Shown piece after piece: positions 7,128 through 14,202 of a stretch of DNA of 21,902 nucleotides (positions are counted from its first letter, which is position 1; the number at the start of each line of letters is the position of its first letter). The notes beneath the pieces were generated by a model. The model worked only from the letters and a program-made list of their open reading frames with translations. It did not search any database and was not told where the DNA came from. Both the position numbers and the translations under genes were made by a program. This stretch comes from Oscillospiraceae bacterium (GTDB lineage: Bacteria > Bacillota_A > Clostridia > Oscillospirales > Oscillospiraceae), in assembly GCA_017481325.1 (NCBI GenBank), contig JAFUPG010000065.1, positions 1-21,902 on the forward strand, given 5' to 3'.

Positions 7128-8667
7128 CATCATTGCCATACTCCTGATTTTCGTTGCGGCTGTGTGCTGGGCCTTTGGGCATCCGATGCTGAAGGAGCGT
7201 ACCGAGTACAGTGTTGTTACAACCTATGCACCTACAGAGGAATCGATCCCTCCTTCAACGGTTGTAACTGTGCATCCCAGCGAAGAATGGACCGTCTCAT
7301 CCACCATCGTCGTATCAGAACCCCCGGGAAATGTGCCTGTGGAAAACGCCCGCTCAGAGCGACCGCTTGGTATGATCCTTTCCCTTGCCGCCATGATCGC
7401 CGGAGTCCTTGGGTGCTTTGTGCTGTCGCAGAAAAATGCAATTCTCGGGCCGGACGGCCTTTGCTTCGCTCTTGCCTTGCTGGCAGCGGCATATCACATA
7501 TCGATCACTATGGCGCACAGCTTCCGGTGGGACACAACGCAGATCTTCCTCCTGCTTTCTGCGTTTGTTTGCGCCTTTGTGATACTGCTCTGTGCCAGAG
7601 AATTGTACGGCTGGATTCGGGCAGGTTTTTCTCTTTCCTGGTGCTCGGTGCAGAGAATTGCCAAGGGGTGTCGCACACCGCAGCTGTCCTTACTGGTCTT
7701 TGTTGCCTGGATTCTCCTTCCTTTCGCCGTTCTTGCCTGTTTTTCGGGGGCACGGAGCTATGGAGCATTTTGGATTTGTGTCGCCGGCTTTGGGGCAACT
7801 TCTGTTTTTGGCATCCTGTGCCTCTGGAAGTACGGCACGGATCTCAGCCACTTCAAAAAGCAGCTTAGTAACTATCAGCAGGGCAGGCCAATCACCGTTG
7901 GCGACGGCGCCTTTGCCCAAGCGGAAGCACAGCTTCTGGATGTGCAGGCACAGCATGAGGAAGCCGTTCGCACGGCTGTCACCAGCGAGCGCTTTAAGGT
8001 GGAGCTGATTGCCAACGTCTCGCACGATCTCCGCACACCGCTTACCTCCATTCTCGGCTACAGTGAGCTGCTGCAAAAGGAAGCCCTGTCTCCCCAGGGG
8101 CAGGAGCAGCTTCACCGCCTGCATCAGAAGGCCGGGTATATGAATGAGCTTGTGGAATCCCTCTTTGAGCTGACCAAGGTTTCCAGCGGCGTTGCAGAAA
8201 GCAAAAAAGACCGGATCGACCTTGTACGACTGCTGGAGCAGACCATCGGCCTGTTCGACGATCAGCTTGTGAACGCCGGTCTTACTGTACGGCGACGGTA
8301 TGGAGCGGACTCCATCCCGGTAGTTACCGATGGAGCAAGGTTGCACCAGGTATTTGCCAATCTGCTGGGCAATGCCATCAAATATGCCCTTGCCGGCACC
8401 CGGATTTACCTGGAGATCGGAGAAACAGCCGACAGCTACCGCATTCGCATGATAAATACCGCCTCCTATGAAATGGACTTTCAGCCGGATGAGATCCTGC
8501 AGCGCTTCGCCCGTGGTGACAAAGCCAGATCCACAAAGGGCAGCGGTCTGGGTCTCGCCATTGCGCAGACCTATACGGAGTCCGTTGGCGGCTCCTTCCG
8601 GATCAGTGTGGACGGCGACCAATTCAGCGCTATTGTCCGGCTTCCCAAAACTGAAAGAAATCTGTAA
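7108..8667 (+). CDS. Polytopic membrane sensor histidine kinase
   Basis: About 519 residues. TM1 lies near residues 7-23. A short extracellular Thr/Ser/Pro-rich loop follows (about 30-85), then roughly five more helices to about 245 (LGMILSLAAMIAGVLGCFVL, CFALALLAAAYHISITM, FLLLSAFVCAFVILLCA, LSLLVFVAWILLPFAVLA, FWICVAGFGATSVFGILC). HisKA: VSHDLRTPLTSILGYSELL with phosphorylatable H306. HATPase_c: N box NLLGNAIKYA and G box KGSGLGLAIAQ. The architecture fits kinases that sense envelope state through the membrane region rather than a large extracellular domain. ATG 7108 is preferred over TTG 7102 because GGGGGA ends 6 nt before it. The downstream hairpin probably limits transcription into the acyltransferase. 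Confidence 0.92.
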   Translation: MSLKRRNIIAILLIFVAAVCWAFGHPMLKERTEYSVVTTYAPTEESIPPSTVVTVHPSEEWTVSSTIVVSEPPGNVPVENARSERPLGMILSLAAMIAGVLGCFVLSQKNAILGPDGLCFALALLAAAYHISITMAHSFRWDTTQIFLLLSAFVCAFVILLCARELYGWIRAGFSLSWCSVQRIAKGCRTPQLSLLVFVAWILLPFAVLACFSGARSYGAFWICVAGFGATSVFGILCLWKYGTDLSHFKKQLSNYQQGRPITVGDGAFAQAEAQLLDVQAQHEEAVRTAVTSERFKVELIANVSHDLRTPLTSILGYSELLQKEALSPQGQEQLHRLHQKAGYMNELVESLFELTKVSSGVAESKKDRIDLVRLLEQTIGLFDDQLVNAGLTVRRRYGADSIPVVTDGARLHQVFANLLGNAIKYALAGTRIYLEIGETADSYRIRMINTASYEMDFQPDEILQRFARGDKARSTKGSGLGLAIAQTYTESVGGSFRISVDGDQFSAIVRLPKTERNL

Positions 8668-8689
8668 GAATTATCCCAAGTTTATGACA

Positions 8690-8730
8690 GACACCTCTTG
8701 TACCATGTGGGTACAGGAGGTGTCTTTTCT
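8690..8730 (+). terminator. Strong hairpin with U-tract whose 3' arm contains the next gene's Shine-Dalgarno
   Basis: GACACCTCTTGTACC (8690-8704) pairs with GGTACAGGAGGTGTC (8710-8724): 15 bp with one G-T wobble and a 5 nt loop, followed directly by TTTTCT and then the ATG at 8731. AGGAGG at 8715-8720, the only good ribosome-binding site for the acyltransferase, lies in the 3' arm. The element therefore looks like an intrinsic terminator and, in any read-through RNA, would also bury the ribosome-binding site. Whether it acts as terminator, translational lock or both is inference. Confidence 0.88.
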
Positions 8731-9750
8731 ATGCCCAAACGAGAACCGGGATTGGATTTGCTGCGGTGCATCGCCTTTTTGTTTGTGGTGACGTTCCATT
8801 CCTTTTTGAACAATGGCTATTATTCCGAGCCGCAAACAGGGGTCGCCATGTGGTTAGCAGGCAGCTTTCGATGGCTGAGTGTGAGCTGCATTGGTCTGTT
8901 TCTGATGCTGACCGGCTATCTGAAATCCGGGAAAACCGATGTAAGCGCCTGCTACCGTGGACTTGTGCCGGTGCTTCTGGGTTATTTTCTTGCCGCTGTT
9001 ATCTCCATTCCTGTCCGCCATTTCCTTTTTGGAGATATTCAGACCCTGGGGACTTGGCTTGCCCGGCTGTTCGGCTTCACCGCAGTCTATTACGGCTGGT
9101 ATGTCGAAATGTATATCGGGCTGGTTTTGCTGAGCCCCTTTGTGAATCTCCTTTTGCGGCATTTGCAAAGCGCAAAGGGGCTGCTGGGCTTGGGGATCGT
9201 CATGCTGATTCTTACTGCACTGCCGGGGGCTACTCCATGGGTCGTGCTTCCGGATTATTGGCGCAGCATCTACCCTCTGACTTATTACATTTTGGGAGCC
9301 ATTGTGCGCAGGCTTCAGCCAAAGCTCAATTTCTGGCTCGCTATAGCCGGAGCCGTCATGATGGCCGCTGTTTTGGGCGCTGCCACAGTTCTTTCCACAG
9401 ATGGCAAGTTAAGCGAGGCACTGACATGGGAGTTCCCGGATCTGTGGGTCGTCTTCCTTGTTGTGTTTCTTTTTGTGGCCTTGTACCGGGTCAGAATCCC
9501 GGCGGCCCTTCGTCCTGTTCTGGCTTTTTGTGCCAGCGGCTGCTATGGCGGATACCTTTTATCCCACCTGTTTGATGCGTGGTGCTACAAACTGGTTCCG
9601 GCTTGGCACACCCCGGCGCATTATGCGCTTGTCTTCTTTTGTATTACGGTTCCCATTTTTATGGTTTCCCTGCTTCCCGGCGCTTTGCTTGAAGGGGTAA
9701 AGAAAAGGTCTTGCCCTAACAGAAAGGGGGCTTCAAAATGCCTGCGTTAA
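8731..9750 (+). CDS. Membrane acyltransferase (acyltransferase family 3)
   Basis: About 339 residues with some ten hydrophobic helices. The N-terminus REPGLDLLRCIAFLFVVTFHS carries the family-3 signature: Arg12 followed by the invariant His23 in the first helix. This family (OatA/WecH/NodX type) transfers acetyl or other short acyl groups from cytoplasmic donors across the membrane to sugars of peptidoglycan, polysaccharides or glycolipids. There is no C-terminal SGNH domain and no alanine-racemase domain (as in VanT), so the acceptor cannot be told. ATG 8731 is fixed by AGGAGG 10 nt upstream, which sits in the hairpin stem. The last 13 bp overlap the DUF2079 start, so the two are co-translated. 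Under likely control of the adjacent two-component system. Confidence 0.87.
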   Translation: MPKREPGLDLLRCIAFLFVVTFHSFLNNGYYSEPQTGVAMWLAGSFRWLSVSCIGLFLMLTGYLKSGKTDVSACYRGLVPVLLGYFLAAVISIPVRHFLFGDIQTLGTWLARLFGFTAVYYGWYVEMYIGLVLLSPFVNLLLRHLQSAKGLLGLGIVMLILTALPGATPWVVLPDYWRSIYPLTYYILGAIVRRLQPKLNFWLAIAGAVMMAAVLGAATVLSTDGKLSEALTWEFPDLWVVFLVVFLFVALYRVRIPAALRPVLAFCASGCYGGYLLSHLFDAWCYKLVPAWHTPAHYALVFFCITVPIFMVSLLPGALLEGVKKRSCPNRKGASKCLR

Positions 9751-11594
9751 AGAGCCGTACGAAAGTCCAAATGGCGGATACTCTGCGCCGCATGCTCCTC
9801 TCCTGGCTATTGGCTGTTGTGATAGAGACTTTCCTTCTGCCAAAAGATCTGCAAAATCCCGTAAGGTCGGAGGCTCTGGCGCAAATGTCCTTTGTCCGGG
9901 TGCTTGGCCTTACTTGCGGCATTGCCGTCCTGCTGACCGGAATTTCCCTCTTCCTTCAGACGGAGAAAGCGGAGCGTTGGTGCCTTGTTGCCGCATTTGC
10001 GGTTCTTGCGACTGCCGCACTGAGGGTCTCCTTTACATGGCCCTTTCTGGTGGCTTGCCTATTGGTGCTGCTTATCCTGGCTGTTTTCGGAATCTGTGGC
10101 CGGGACAAATCCCCGGAGCCTGTTGTCGCCGGAAAGAAAGCGCACAAATCGTACATTTGGATCACAGTGGGATTGTCTGCTGTTTTCTTCCTGTTTGTCA
10201 GCGCCTGGACCGTGGGACGGGTGTACAGCTTCAGCTCCCCAACATTCGACTTTGGCATCTTCTCCCAGATGTTTTACAATATGAAGGTGTCGGGGCTGCC
10301 AACGACGACTCTGGAACGGGATGGTCAGCTGTCTCACTTTGCTGTTCATGTCTCTCCCATTTACTACCTTTTGCTGCCGTTCTACCGGCTGGCTCCCACC
10401 CCTGCCACCTTGCAGGTGCTTCAAGCGGCGGTCATAACCTCAGCGGTGATCCCTCTCTGGAAAATCGGAAAACTCCATGGCCTGACCGGCGCACAGCGGA
10501 TGTCGATGTGTGCTGTGCTGCTTCTGTACCCGGCGTTCTCCGGCGGCACAAGCTACGATATTCACGAAAACTGTTTTCTCACGCCCCTGCTCCTCTGGCT
10601 GTTTTACGGTATCGGTAAAAGGAGCACGGCCATTACCGCTGTTGCCGCTTTGCTTACACTGATGGTCAAAGAGGATGCCGCAGTTTATGTGGCAGTGGTT
10701 GCTCTCTGGCTGGTCGTGAAAACGGCGCTGCGGTTCAAGAAGTCGGATGTACAGAATCTCGTTACGGGAATCGTGCTGCTCGCTGTTTCTCTTGTCTGGT
10801 TCTTCCTCGTTACCGGATATCTTGCAAAAAGCGGTGACGGTGTCATGACCTACCGATACAAAAACTTTATGTACGATGGATCGACCTCTTTGATTTCCGT
10901 CATAAAGTCCGTGATTCTCAGCCCCATGAAAGCGATCTACGAATGTGTCGATGCGGAAAAGCTGTATTTCATCGCCATGACGCTTCTTCCTCTGCTGGGA
11001 CTGCCGCTGCTGACAAGACGGTATGAGCGGTATATTCTGCTGATTCCCTATATTCTGGTCAACCTCATGTCGGACTATCCGTATCAGCATGATATTTTCT
11101 TCCAGTATACCTTTGGCTCCACGGCATTCCTGATGTATCTGACCGTGGTAAATCTGGCAGACTTGAAGCGCAACCGGCAGCGCATGTTTGCCCTGGCTGC
11201 GGCAGCGATTGTCAGTGCGGCATGTTTTGGTGCTGTTGTGGTGCCAAAGGCCATGAAGTATCCGGCGCAAGCGATCCGGCATTACGACGGTTATCAGCAG
11301 CTCCGTGATACCCTGGACACAATCCCCGACGATGCATCGGTCGCTGCCACCACATTCTACACCGCCCATCTGTCCCAACGGGAAGTCTTATACGATATTC
11401 GCTACTGCTCTGAAGCGCATCTGCTGGAAACTACGTATGTGGTTCTGAGGCCATCCGCCGGCAACGATTACAAAAAATACGCAACCGGCGGCAAAGCCAA
11501 CGGCTTTGAAAATCTCATCGCTCTGTTGGAAGAGAACGGATACAGCGAATACACATCTCTGGACAATGTGTTGGTGATTTACAAAAAAGAGTAA
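9738..11594 (+). CDS. DUF2079 polytopic membrane protein, GT-C-like
   Basis: 618 residues, mostly hydrophobic helices. Diagnostic DUF2079 motifs are visible: FDFGIFSQMFYN (D171), LSHFAVHVSPIYYLLLPFY, YDIHENCFLTPLL (H276, E277) and LMVKEDAAVYVA (K311-D313), followed by a soluble-looking tail from about residue 510 (IRHYDGYQQLRDTLDTIPDDASVAATTFYTAHLS by position). Distant similarity to GT-C glycosyltransferases such as the PMT/ArnT type is generally assumed for this family, with an acidic motif on an early external loop; the substrate is unknown. The start at 9738 overlaps the acyltransferase end and has GAAAGGGGG just upstream. In this cassette it may glycosylate or modify the same surface polymer as the acyltransferase. 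Family call is firm, role inferred. Confidence 0.88.
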   Translation: MPALKSRTKVQMADTLRRMLLSWLLAVVIETFLLPKDLQNPVRSEALAQMSFVRVLGLTCGIAVLLTGISLFLQTEKAERWCLVAAFAVLATAALRVSFTWPFLVACLLVLLILAVFGICGRDKSPEPVVAGKKAHKSYIWITVGLSAVFFLFVSAWTVGRVYSFSSPTFDFGIFSQMFYNMKVSGLPTTTLERDGQLSHFAVHVSPIYYLLLPFYRLAPTPATLQVLQAAVITSAVIPLWKIGKLHGLTGAQRMSMCAVLLLYPAFSGGTSYDIHENCFLTPLLLWLFYGIGKRSTAITAVAALLTLMVKEDAAVYVAVVALWLVVKTALRFKKSDVQNLVTGIVLLAVSLVWFFLVTGYLAKSGDGVMTYRYKNFMYDGSTSLISVIKSVILSPMKAIYECVDAEKLYFIAMTLLPLLGLPLLTRRYERYILLIPYILVNLMSDYPYQHDIFFQYTFGSTAFLMYLTVVNLADLKRNRQRMFALAAAAIVSAACFGAVVVPKAMKYPAQAIRHYDGYQQLRDTLDTIPDDASVAATTFYTAHLSQREVLYDIRYCSEAHLLETTYVVLRPSAGNDYKKYATGGKANGFENLIALLEENGYSEYTSLDNVLVIYKKE

Positions 11595-11672
11595 AAAAAC
11601 CGGAGGCGGCCTCGGGGACGATGCCGTAAAGCGCCCCCTTGGTCTCCTCCCGGAAGTATCGGCTACGCCGAT
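11595..11672. other. Structured non-coding fragment after the DUF2079 gene
   Basis: Nested inverted repeats: CCGGAGG (11600-11606) with CCTCCCGG (11646-11653), GGGGACG (11614-11620) with CGCCCC (11632-11637), and a perfect ATCGGC-TAC-GCCGAT hairpin (11658-11672) touching the repeat fragment. Seven A at 11593-11599 give a T-tract after GAGG-CGG-CCTC on the minus strand, so it could end leftward transcription. On the minus strand it also reads as ...REETKGALYGIVPEAASGFF and a stop, which may be a remnant of a coding end. I do not recognise it. Confidence 0.4.
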
Positions 11673-11756
11673 GAATTAAAATCCGTGCCGTAGGCACACC
11701 TTAGTCATTAGCTATTAGTTATTAGTTTGCAGTATTAAGATGTTCCAGTAAATTTC
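11673..11756 (+). repeat. Dispersed modular repeat, partial middle copy
   Basis: Matches only the distal part of the end copies: AAATCCGTGCC with the GTGCC-GTA-GGCAC hairpin (11685-11697), ACACCT, the period-7 array TAGTCAT TAGCTAT TAGTTAT TAGTTTG (11702-11729), then GTATTAAGATG...AGTAAATTTCC, which aligns with the right copy's GCATTAAGATG...GCTAAATTGACC. The AGATTGCC...TTTGACG half is absent. Same orientation as the left copy. Confidence 0.8.
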
Positions 11757-11779
11757 CGTTTATCGGTGCAGGGACATGG

Positions 11780-11816
11780 AAAATCCCTCGCAAGCCGTGG
11801 CTGCGATGGATTTTTT
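11780..11816. terminator. Bidirectional terminator at the end of the leftward XRE operon
   Basis: AAAATCCCTCGCAAGCC (11780-11796), 2 nt apex, GGCTGCGATGGATTTT (11799-11814): about 16 bp with one mismatch and one bulged A. It has six T on the plus side and an A-rich flank giving T on the minus side. It is 25 nt beyond the XRE gene stop codon, on its downstream side. Confidence 0.8.
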
Positions 11817-11841
11817 GTCGAATTGTTCCCCGTATTGTTGC

Positions 11842-12465
11842 TTATTCTGCGTCTGTTTTGGACTCGGTGGGCTTTTTGCGGATCTTGATGCCCGACCACA
11901 TGAGGATGATGATCTGCCCGGGGATGCCCAGGAGGTAGATCAGCCAGATGTTGATGCCCAGAGCCAAAAAGGAGATATGCAGCGTAGCCAGACCGGACCA
12001 CATAAGTAGGGAGACGATGAGGTAATTGACCCGCACGTCAAACCAGGCGCTGTTGAACACCAGCCACACGATGCAGGACACCGGTACCGCCGCCAGGAAG
12101 GCCAGCCACTGGAACTGCTCCTCCGGGGCGATCAGGGATACCAGCACAAAGCTGAGCATCGCCACAAACCACACCAGCAGCACGGAGATGCCCGTAATAA
12201 AGCCACGGTTGTAGCGGTGGCCGCTTTCACGCTTCTGCTTCTTGGGGGCGGCATGATCCTCCTCTACCAGGTAGTCCAAAGTAACCTGGTAGAGCTTGGC
12301 GATCTCCAGCAACACGGTGATATCCGGCAGGGACTCCCCACGCTCCCACTTGGACACCGCCTTGTCGGAGTAGTTCAGCCGTTCTGCCAGCTCCAGCTGG
12401 GTCATGCCCGCCTTCTGCCGCAGCTCGGTGATATTTTTCGAAATAATTGCTTTGATATCCTTCAT
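11842..12465 (-). CDS. XRE-family regulator with C-terminal membrane helices
   Basis: 207 residues. N-terminal Cro/C1-type helix-turn-helix (ISKNITELRQKAGMTQLELAERLNYSDKAVSKWERGESLPDI, given here by position 8-49), a short charged linker (KKQKRESGHRYNR), then four hydrophobic helices spanning about residues 90-195 and a charged tail. This soluble HTH plus small membrane domain design is common in Clostridia and suggests a membrane-tethered regulator; targets and signal are unknown. It is the last gene of the leftward operon and starts 8 nt after the peptidase stop codon. AAGGAGGG overlapping the end of the peptidase gene is its likely ribosome-binding site, at a slightly long spacing. Confidence 0.87.
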   Translation of the reverse strand: MKDIKAIISKNITELRQKAGMTQLELAERLNYSDKAVSKWERGESLPDITVLLEIAKLYQVTLDYLVEEDHAAPKKQKRESGHRYNRGFITGISVLLVWFVAMLSFVLVSLIAPEEQFQWLAFLAAVPVSCIVWLVFNSAWFDVRVNYLIVSLLMWSGLATLHISFLALGINIWLIYLLGIPGQIIILMWSGIKIRKKPTESKTDAE

Positions 12466-12473
12466 AAGGGGGC

Positions 12474-13205
12474 TCAGTCCCTCCTTCTGCGGCCTACGAT
12501 CATCAGCAGGCGCAAAAATTGTGTCAGCGACACCGCCAGGGCGGCCACATAGGTCAGGGCGGCAGCGGAGAGCACCTTTTTGGCGCCCTTTTGCTCCTCG
12601 GGGGTGAGGAGGTAGCTGCTCTCAATGGCCTTCAGGGCACGGCGGCTGGCATTGTACTCCGTGGGCAGAGTGACCAGCTGGAACAGCACGCACATACCGA
12701 AGCACAGCACCCCAAATACCGCCACATAGTAGAAAAAGTCGCTGAGGGCGGCGAACATGGGCAGCGCCATGCAGAGAATGCCAATAAGGATCAGAGGCAT
12801 GGACAGCTTGGAGCCGATGTTGGTGGCCTTGACAATGGCGGCACGGAACTTGATGGGACCGTAATTCTGGGCATACTGCACCGCATGGCCGGCCTCGTGG
12901 GCGGCCACGCCGATGGCAGCAGGGGTAGAGGCGGCATAGACATCGTCGGACAGGCGGATCACGTTGCTCTTGGGGTCGTAATGATCCGTCAGATTTCCCG
13001 ACACGTGCTCGATGCGCACACCGCTGACTCCGTTGGCAGACAGCACAGCTCTGGCGGCATCGGCGCCGGTCATGCCACGGTAGGTGCGTATTTGGCTGTA
13101 TTTTTTAAAGGTGCTGTTGACACGGCTGCTGGCCCAGAGTGAAAAAATCACGGCAGGCAGAACCAGAACCAGATAACTCCAGTCGTAATAGTAGAAAAAG
13201 GGCAT
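12474..13205 (-). CDS. YugP-like membrane zinc metallopeptidase
   Basis: 243 residues, the usual size of the Zn_peptidase_2 (YugP) family. Motifs: MPFFYYYDWSYLVLVLPAVI membrane-embedded N-terminus, QIRTYRGMTGADAARAVLSANGV, the DHYDP...RLSDDVYAASTPAAIGV segment, zinc site HEAGHAVQYA, and the family's LPTEYNASRRAL, which supplies the third metal-ligand region. Three more hydrophobic helices lie between about 135 and 190 and at the C-terminus. The biological substrate of YugP-type peptidases is not established. ATG 13205 has AGGAGG 7 nt upstream (complement of 13213-13218). It sits 14 nt after the upstream TIGR04255-type gene, so the two are clearly co-transcribed. Confidence 0.93.
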   Translation of the reverse strand: MPFFYYYDWSYLVLVLPAVIFSLWASSRVNSTFKKYSQIRTYRGMTGADAARAVLSANGVSGVRIEHVSGNLTDHYDPKSNVIRLSDDVYAASTPAAIGVAAHEAGHAVQYAQNYGPIKFRAAIVKATNIGSKLSMPLILIGILCMALPMFAALSDFFYYVAVFGVLCFGMCVLFQLVTLPTEYNASRRALKAIESSYLLTPEEQKGAKKVLSAAALTYVAALAVSLTQFLRLLMIVGRRRRD

Positions 13206-13219
13206 TTATGCTCCTCCTG

Positions 13220-14005
13220 TCAGATCTCCTCCGGCTCCATGGCATTGTGGAGGGTTTGGGTAATGGCGCCCCGGAACGCCCGATCGGCATGGGTATGAAC
13301 GGTGGTCAGGGCGGCGGCGCAGTAGGGAATCTCTACCTTGCCGGCCATGTACAGGTCGTTATCCAGGATGAACTTGATCTCCTTGTCCTCCTGCTTGCCC
13401 CGCTTGACCATGCCGGGGCCGCACTTGAGCTTCAGACGGCAGCCGCCGGCCAGGTTCAGCTCCGCCTCCTGAGAGGCATGGAGGAAGCTACGCTCCTGCA
13501 CATCCTCCTCGCCCATGAGACCCAGATAGGCAGGCTGGATCAGGTCGGCAAAGTTGTAGCCCTCCAGATCCAGGGCACGGCGGGAGAAGGCATTGATGTA
13601 TCTGAGGCCGATACGCTCGAAGAAGGCAGGCTCGTAAACCTCCACAAAATTGGCCAGCACCGCATCCAGACGGGCGGCGAAGTCCTCCCAGGTGGTGTAG
13701 GCCGGGGTGGCCAGGGCGATGAATGTATTGGTCATATTTACCTTCCAGCGGCCGTCGGCGGAGAGGAACTGGTGATTGACCACGTCGGGCTGCTCCTGCA
13801 GCTTCATATTACCGGGCTGTCCCATGAGTTTGGGGGGCAGCTTTTCGATGTTACGGGTGTAACGGGGATACTCTCTGCGGATGCGCTCCTGGAAATCCAC
13901 AGGGTCCTTGGCTCCGATGGACAAAATCGCAGGAAAACGCAGCTGGCAAATGACCTCCACCAGCTGGGGCTTGCGGTACTGTACACGGCTTGCATCTAAA
14001 AACAT
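13220..14005 (-). CDS. TIGR04255-family protein
   Basis: 261 residues, soluble and lacking a signal peptide. The opening (RVQYRKPQLVEVICQLRFP) and the centre (FVEVYEPAFFERIGLRYINAF) match the TIGR04255 pattern, in which an N-terminal P-x-x-E-x-x-x-x-x-x-F and an R-x-G-L-R-Y-x-N motif are conserved. That family is sporadically distributed in bacteria and has no assigned biochemical function that I know of. It is the first gene of a leftward operon with the YugP-like peptidase and the XRE/membrane regulator, and has a clear promoter and AAGGAG site. The match is from memory of motif style, so moderate-to-high confidence in the family and none in a role. Confidence 0.75.
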   Translation of the reverse strand: MFLDASRVQYRKPQLVEVICQLRFPAILSIGAKDPVDFQERIRREYPRYTRNIEKLPPKLMGQPGNMKLQEQPDVVNHQFLSADGRWKVNMTNTFIALATPAYTTWEDFAARLDAVLANFVEVYEPAFFERIGLRYINAFSRRALDLEGYNFADLIQPAYLGLMGEEDVQERSFLHASQEAELNLAGGCRLKLKCGPGMVKRGKQEDKEIKFILDNDLYMAGKVEIPYCAAALTTVHTHADRAFRGAITQTLHNAMEPEEI

Positions 14006-14034
14006 AATCCTTTGCTCCTTTGGGCATTTTTCTT

Positions 14035-14064
14035 ATTATAACACAGACCGGGCAGATTTTGCAA
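14035..14064 (-). promoter_or_regulatory. Promoter of the TIGR04255-peptidase-XRE operon
   Basis: Reading leftward: TTGCAA (complement of 14059-14064), 18 bp, perfect TATAAT (complement of 14035-14040), then AAGGAG 9 nt before the start codon at 14005. It is divergent from the starch lipoprotein promoter 50 bp away. Confidence 0.7.
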
Positions 14065-14112
14065 GGCAATTCATAAAAGCGTTACAAACAGACAAATTCC
14101 ACAAATCAGGGC

Positions 14113-14141
14113 TTGACAAAGAGAAATTTCTGCCATATAAT
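14113..14141 (+). promoter_or_regulatory. Perfect-consensus promoter of the starch lipoprotein gene
   Basis: TTGACA (14113-14118), exactly 17 bp, TATAAT (14136-14141): 12/12 match to the sigma-A consensus. Such a promoter would be very strong unless repressed, and operator-like palindromes follow immediately. Confidence 0.92.
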
Positions 14142-14148
14142 GACAATA

Positions 14149-14174
14149 CTTAAGCGGTTAAGTAAACCGTTTGC
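14149..14174. promoter_or_regulatory. Candidate LacI-type operators after the -10
   Basis: CTTAA-GCGG-TTAAG (14149-14162) is a perfect 5 bp inverted repeat. It overlaps CGGTT-AAGTA-AACCG (14155-14169), and GTAAACCGTTTGC (14162-14174) resembles the A/T-rich, CG-centred operators of LacI-family sugar regulators. The position at or just after the transcription start suits repression. The nearby LacI-type gene is the obvious candidate, but this is inferred. Confidence 0.5.
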
Positions 14175-14202
14175 AACAAAATCTTACAGGAGGGTACTTA
14201 CT

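Noticed and set aside
6423..8667. Vancomycin-resistance vanRS pair
   Set aside because: The regulator and kinase are VanR/VanS-like in domain style, but no D-Ala ligase, VanH, VanX, VanY or VanT homologue is present. The acyltransferase lacks a racemase domain.
14149..14176. Possible riboswitch or attenuator before the starch lipoprotein
   Set aside because: The leader is only about 55 nt, with short palindromes and no terminator. Operator sites explain it better.
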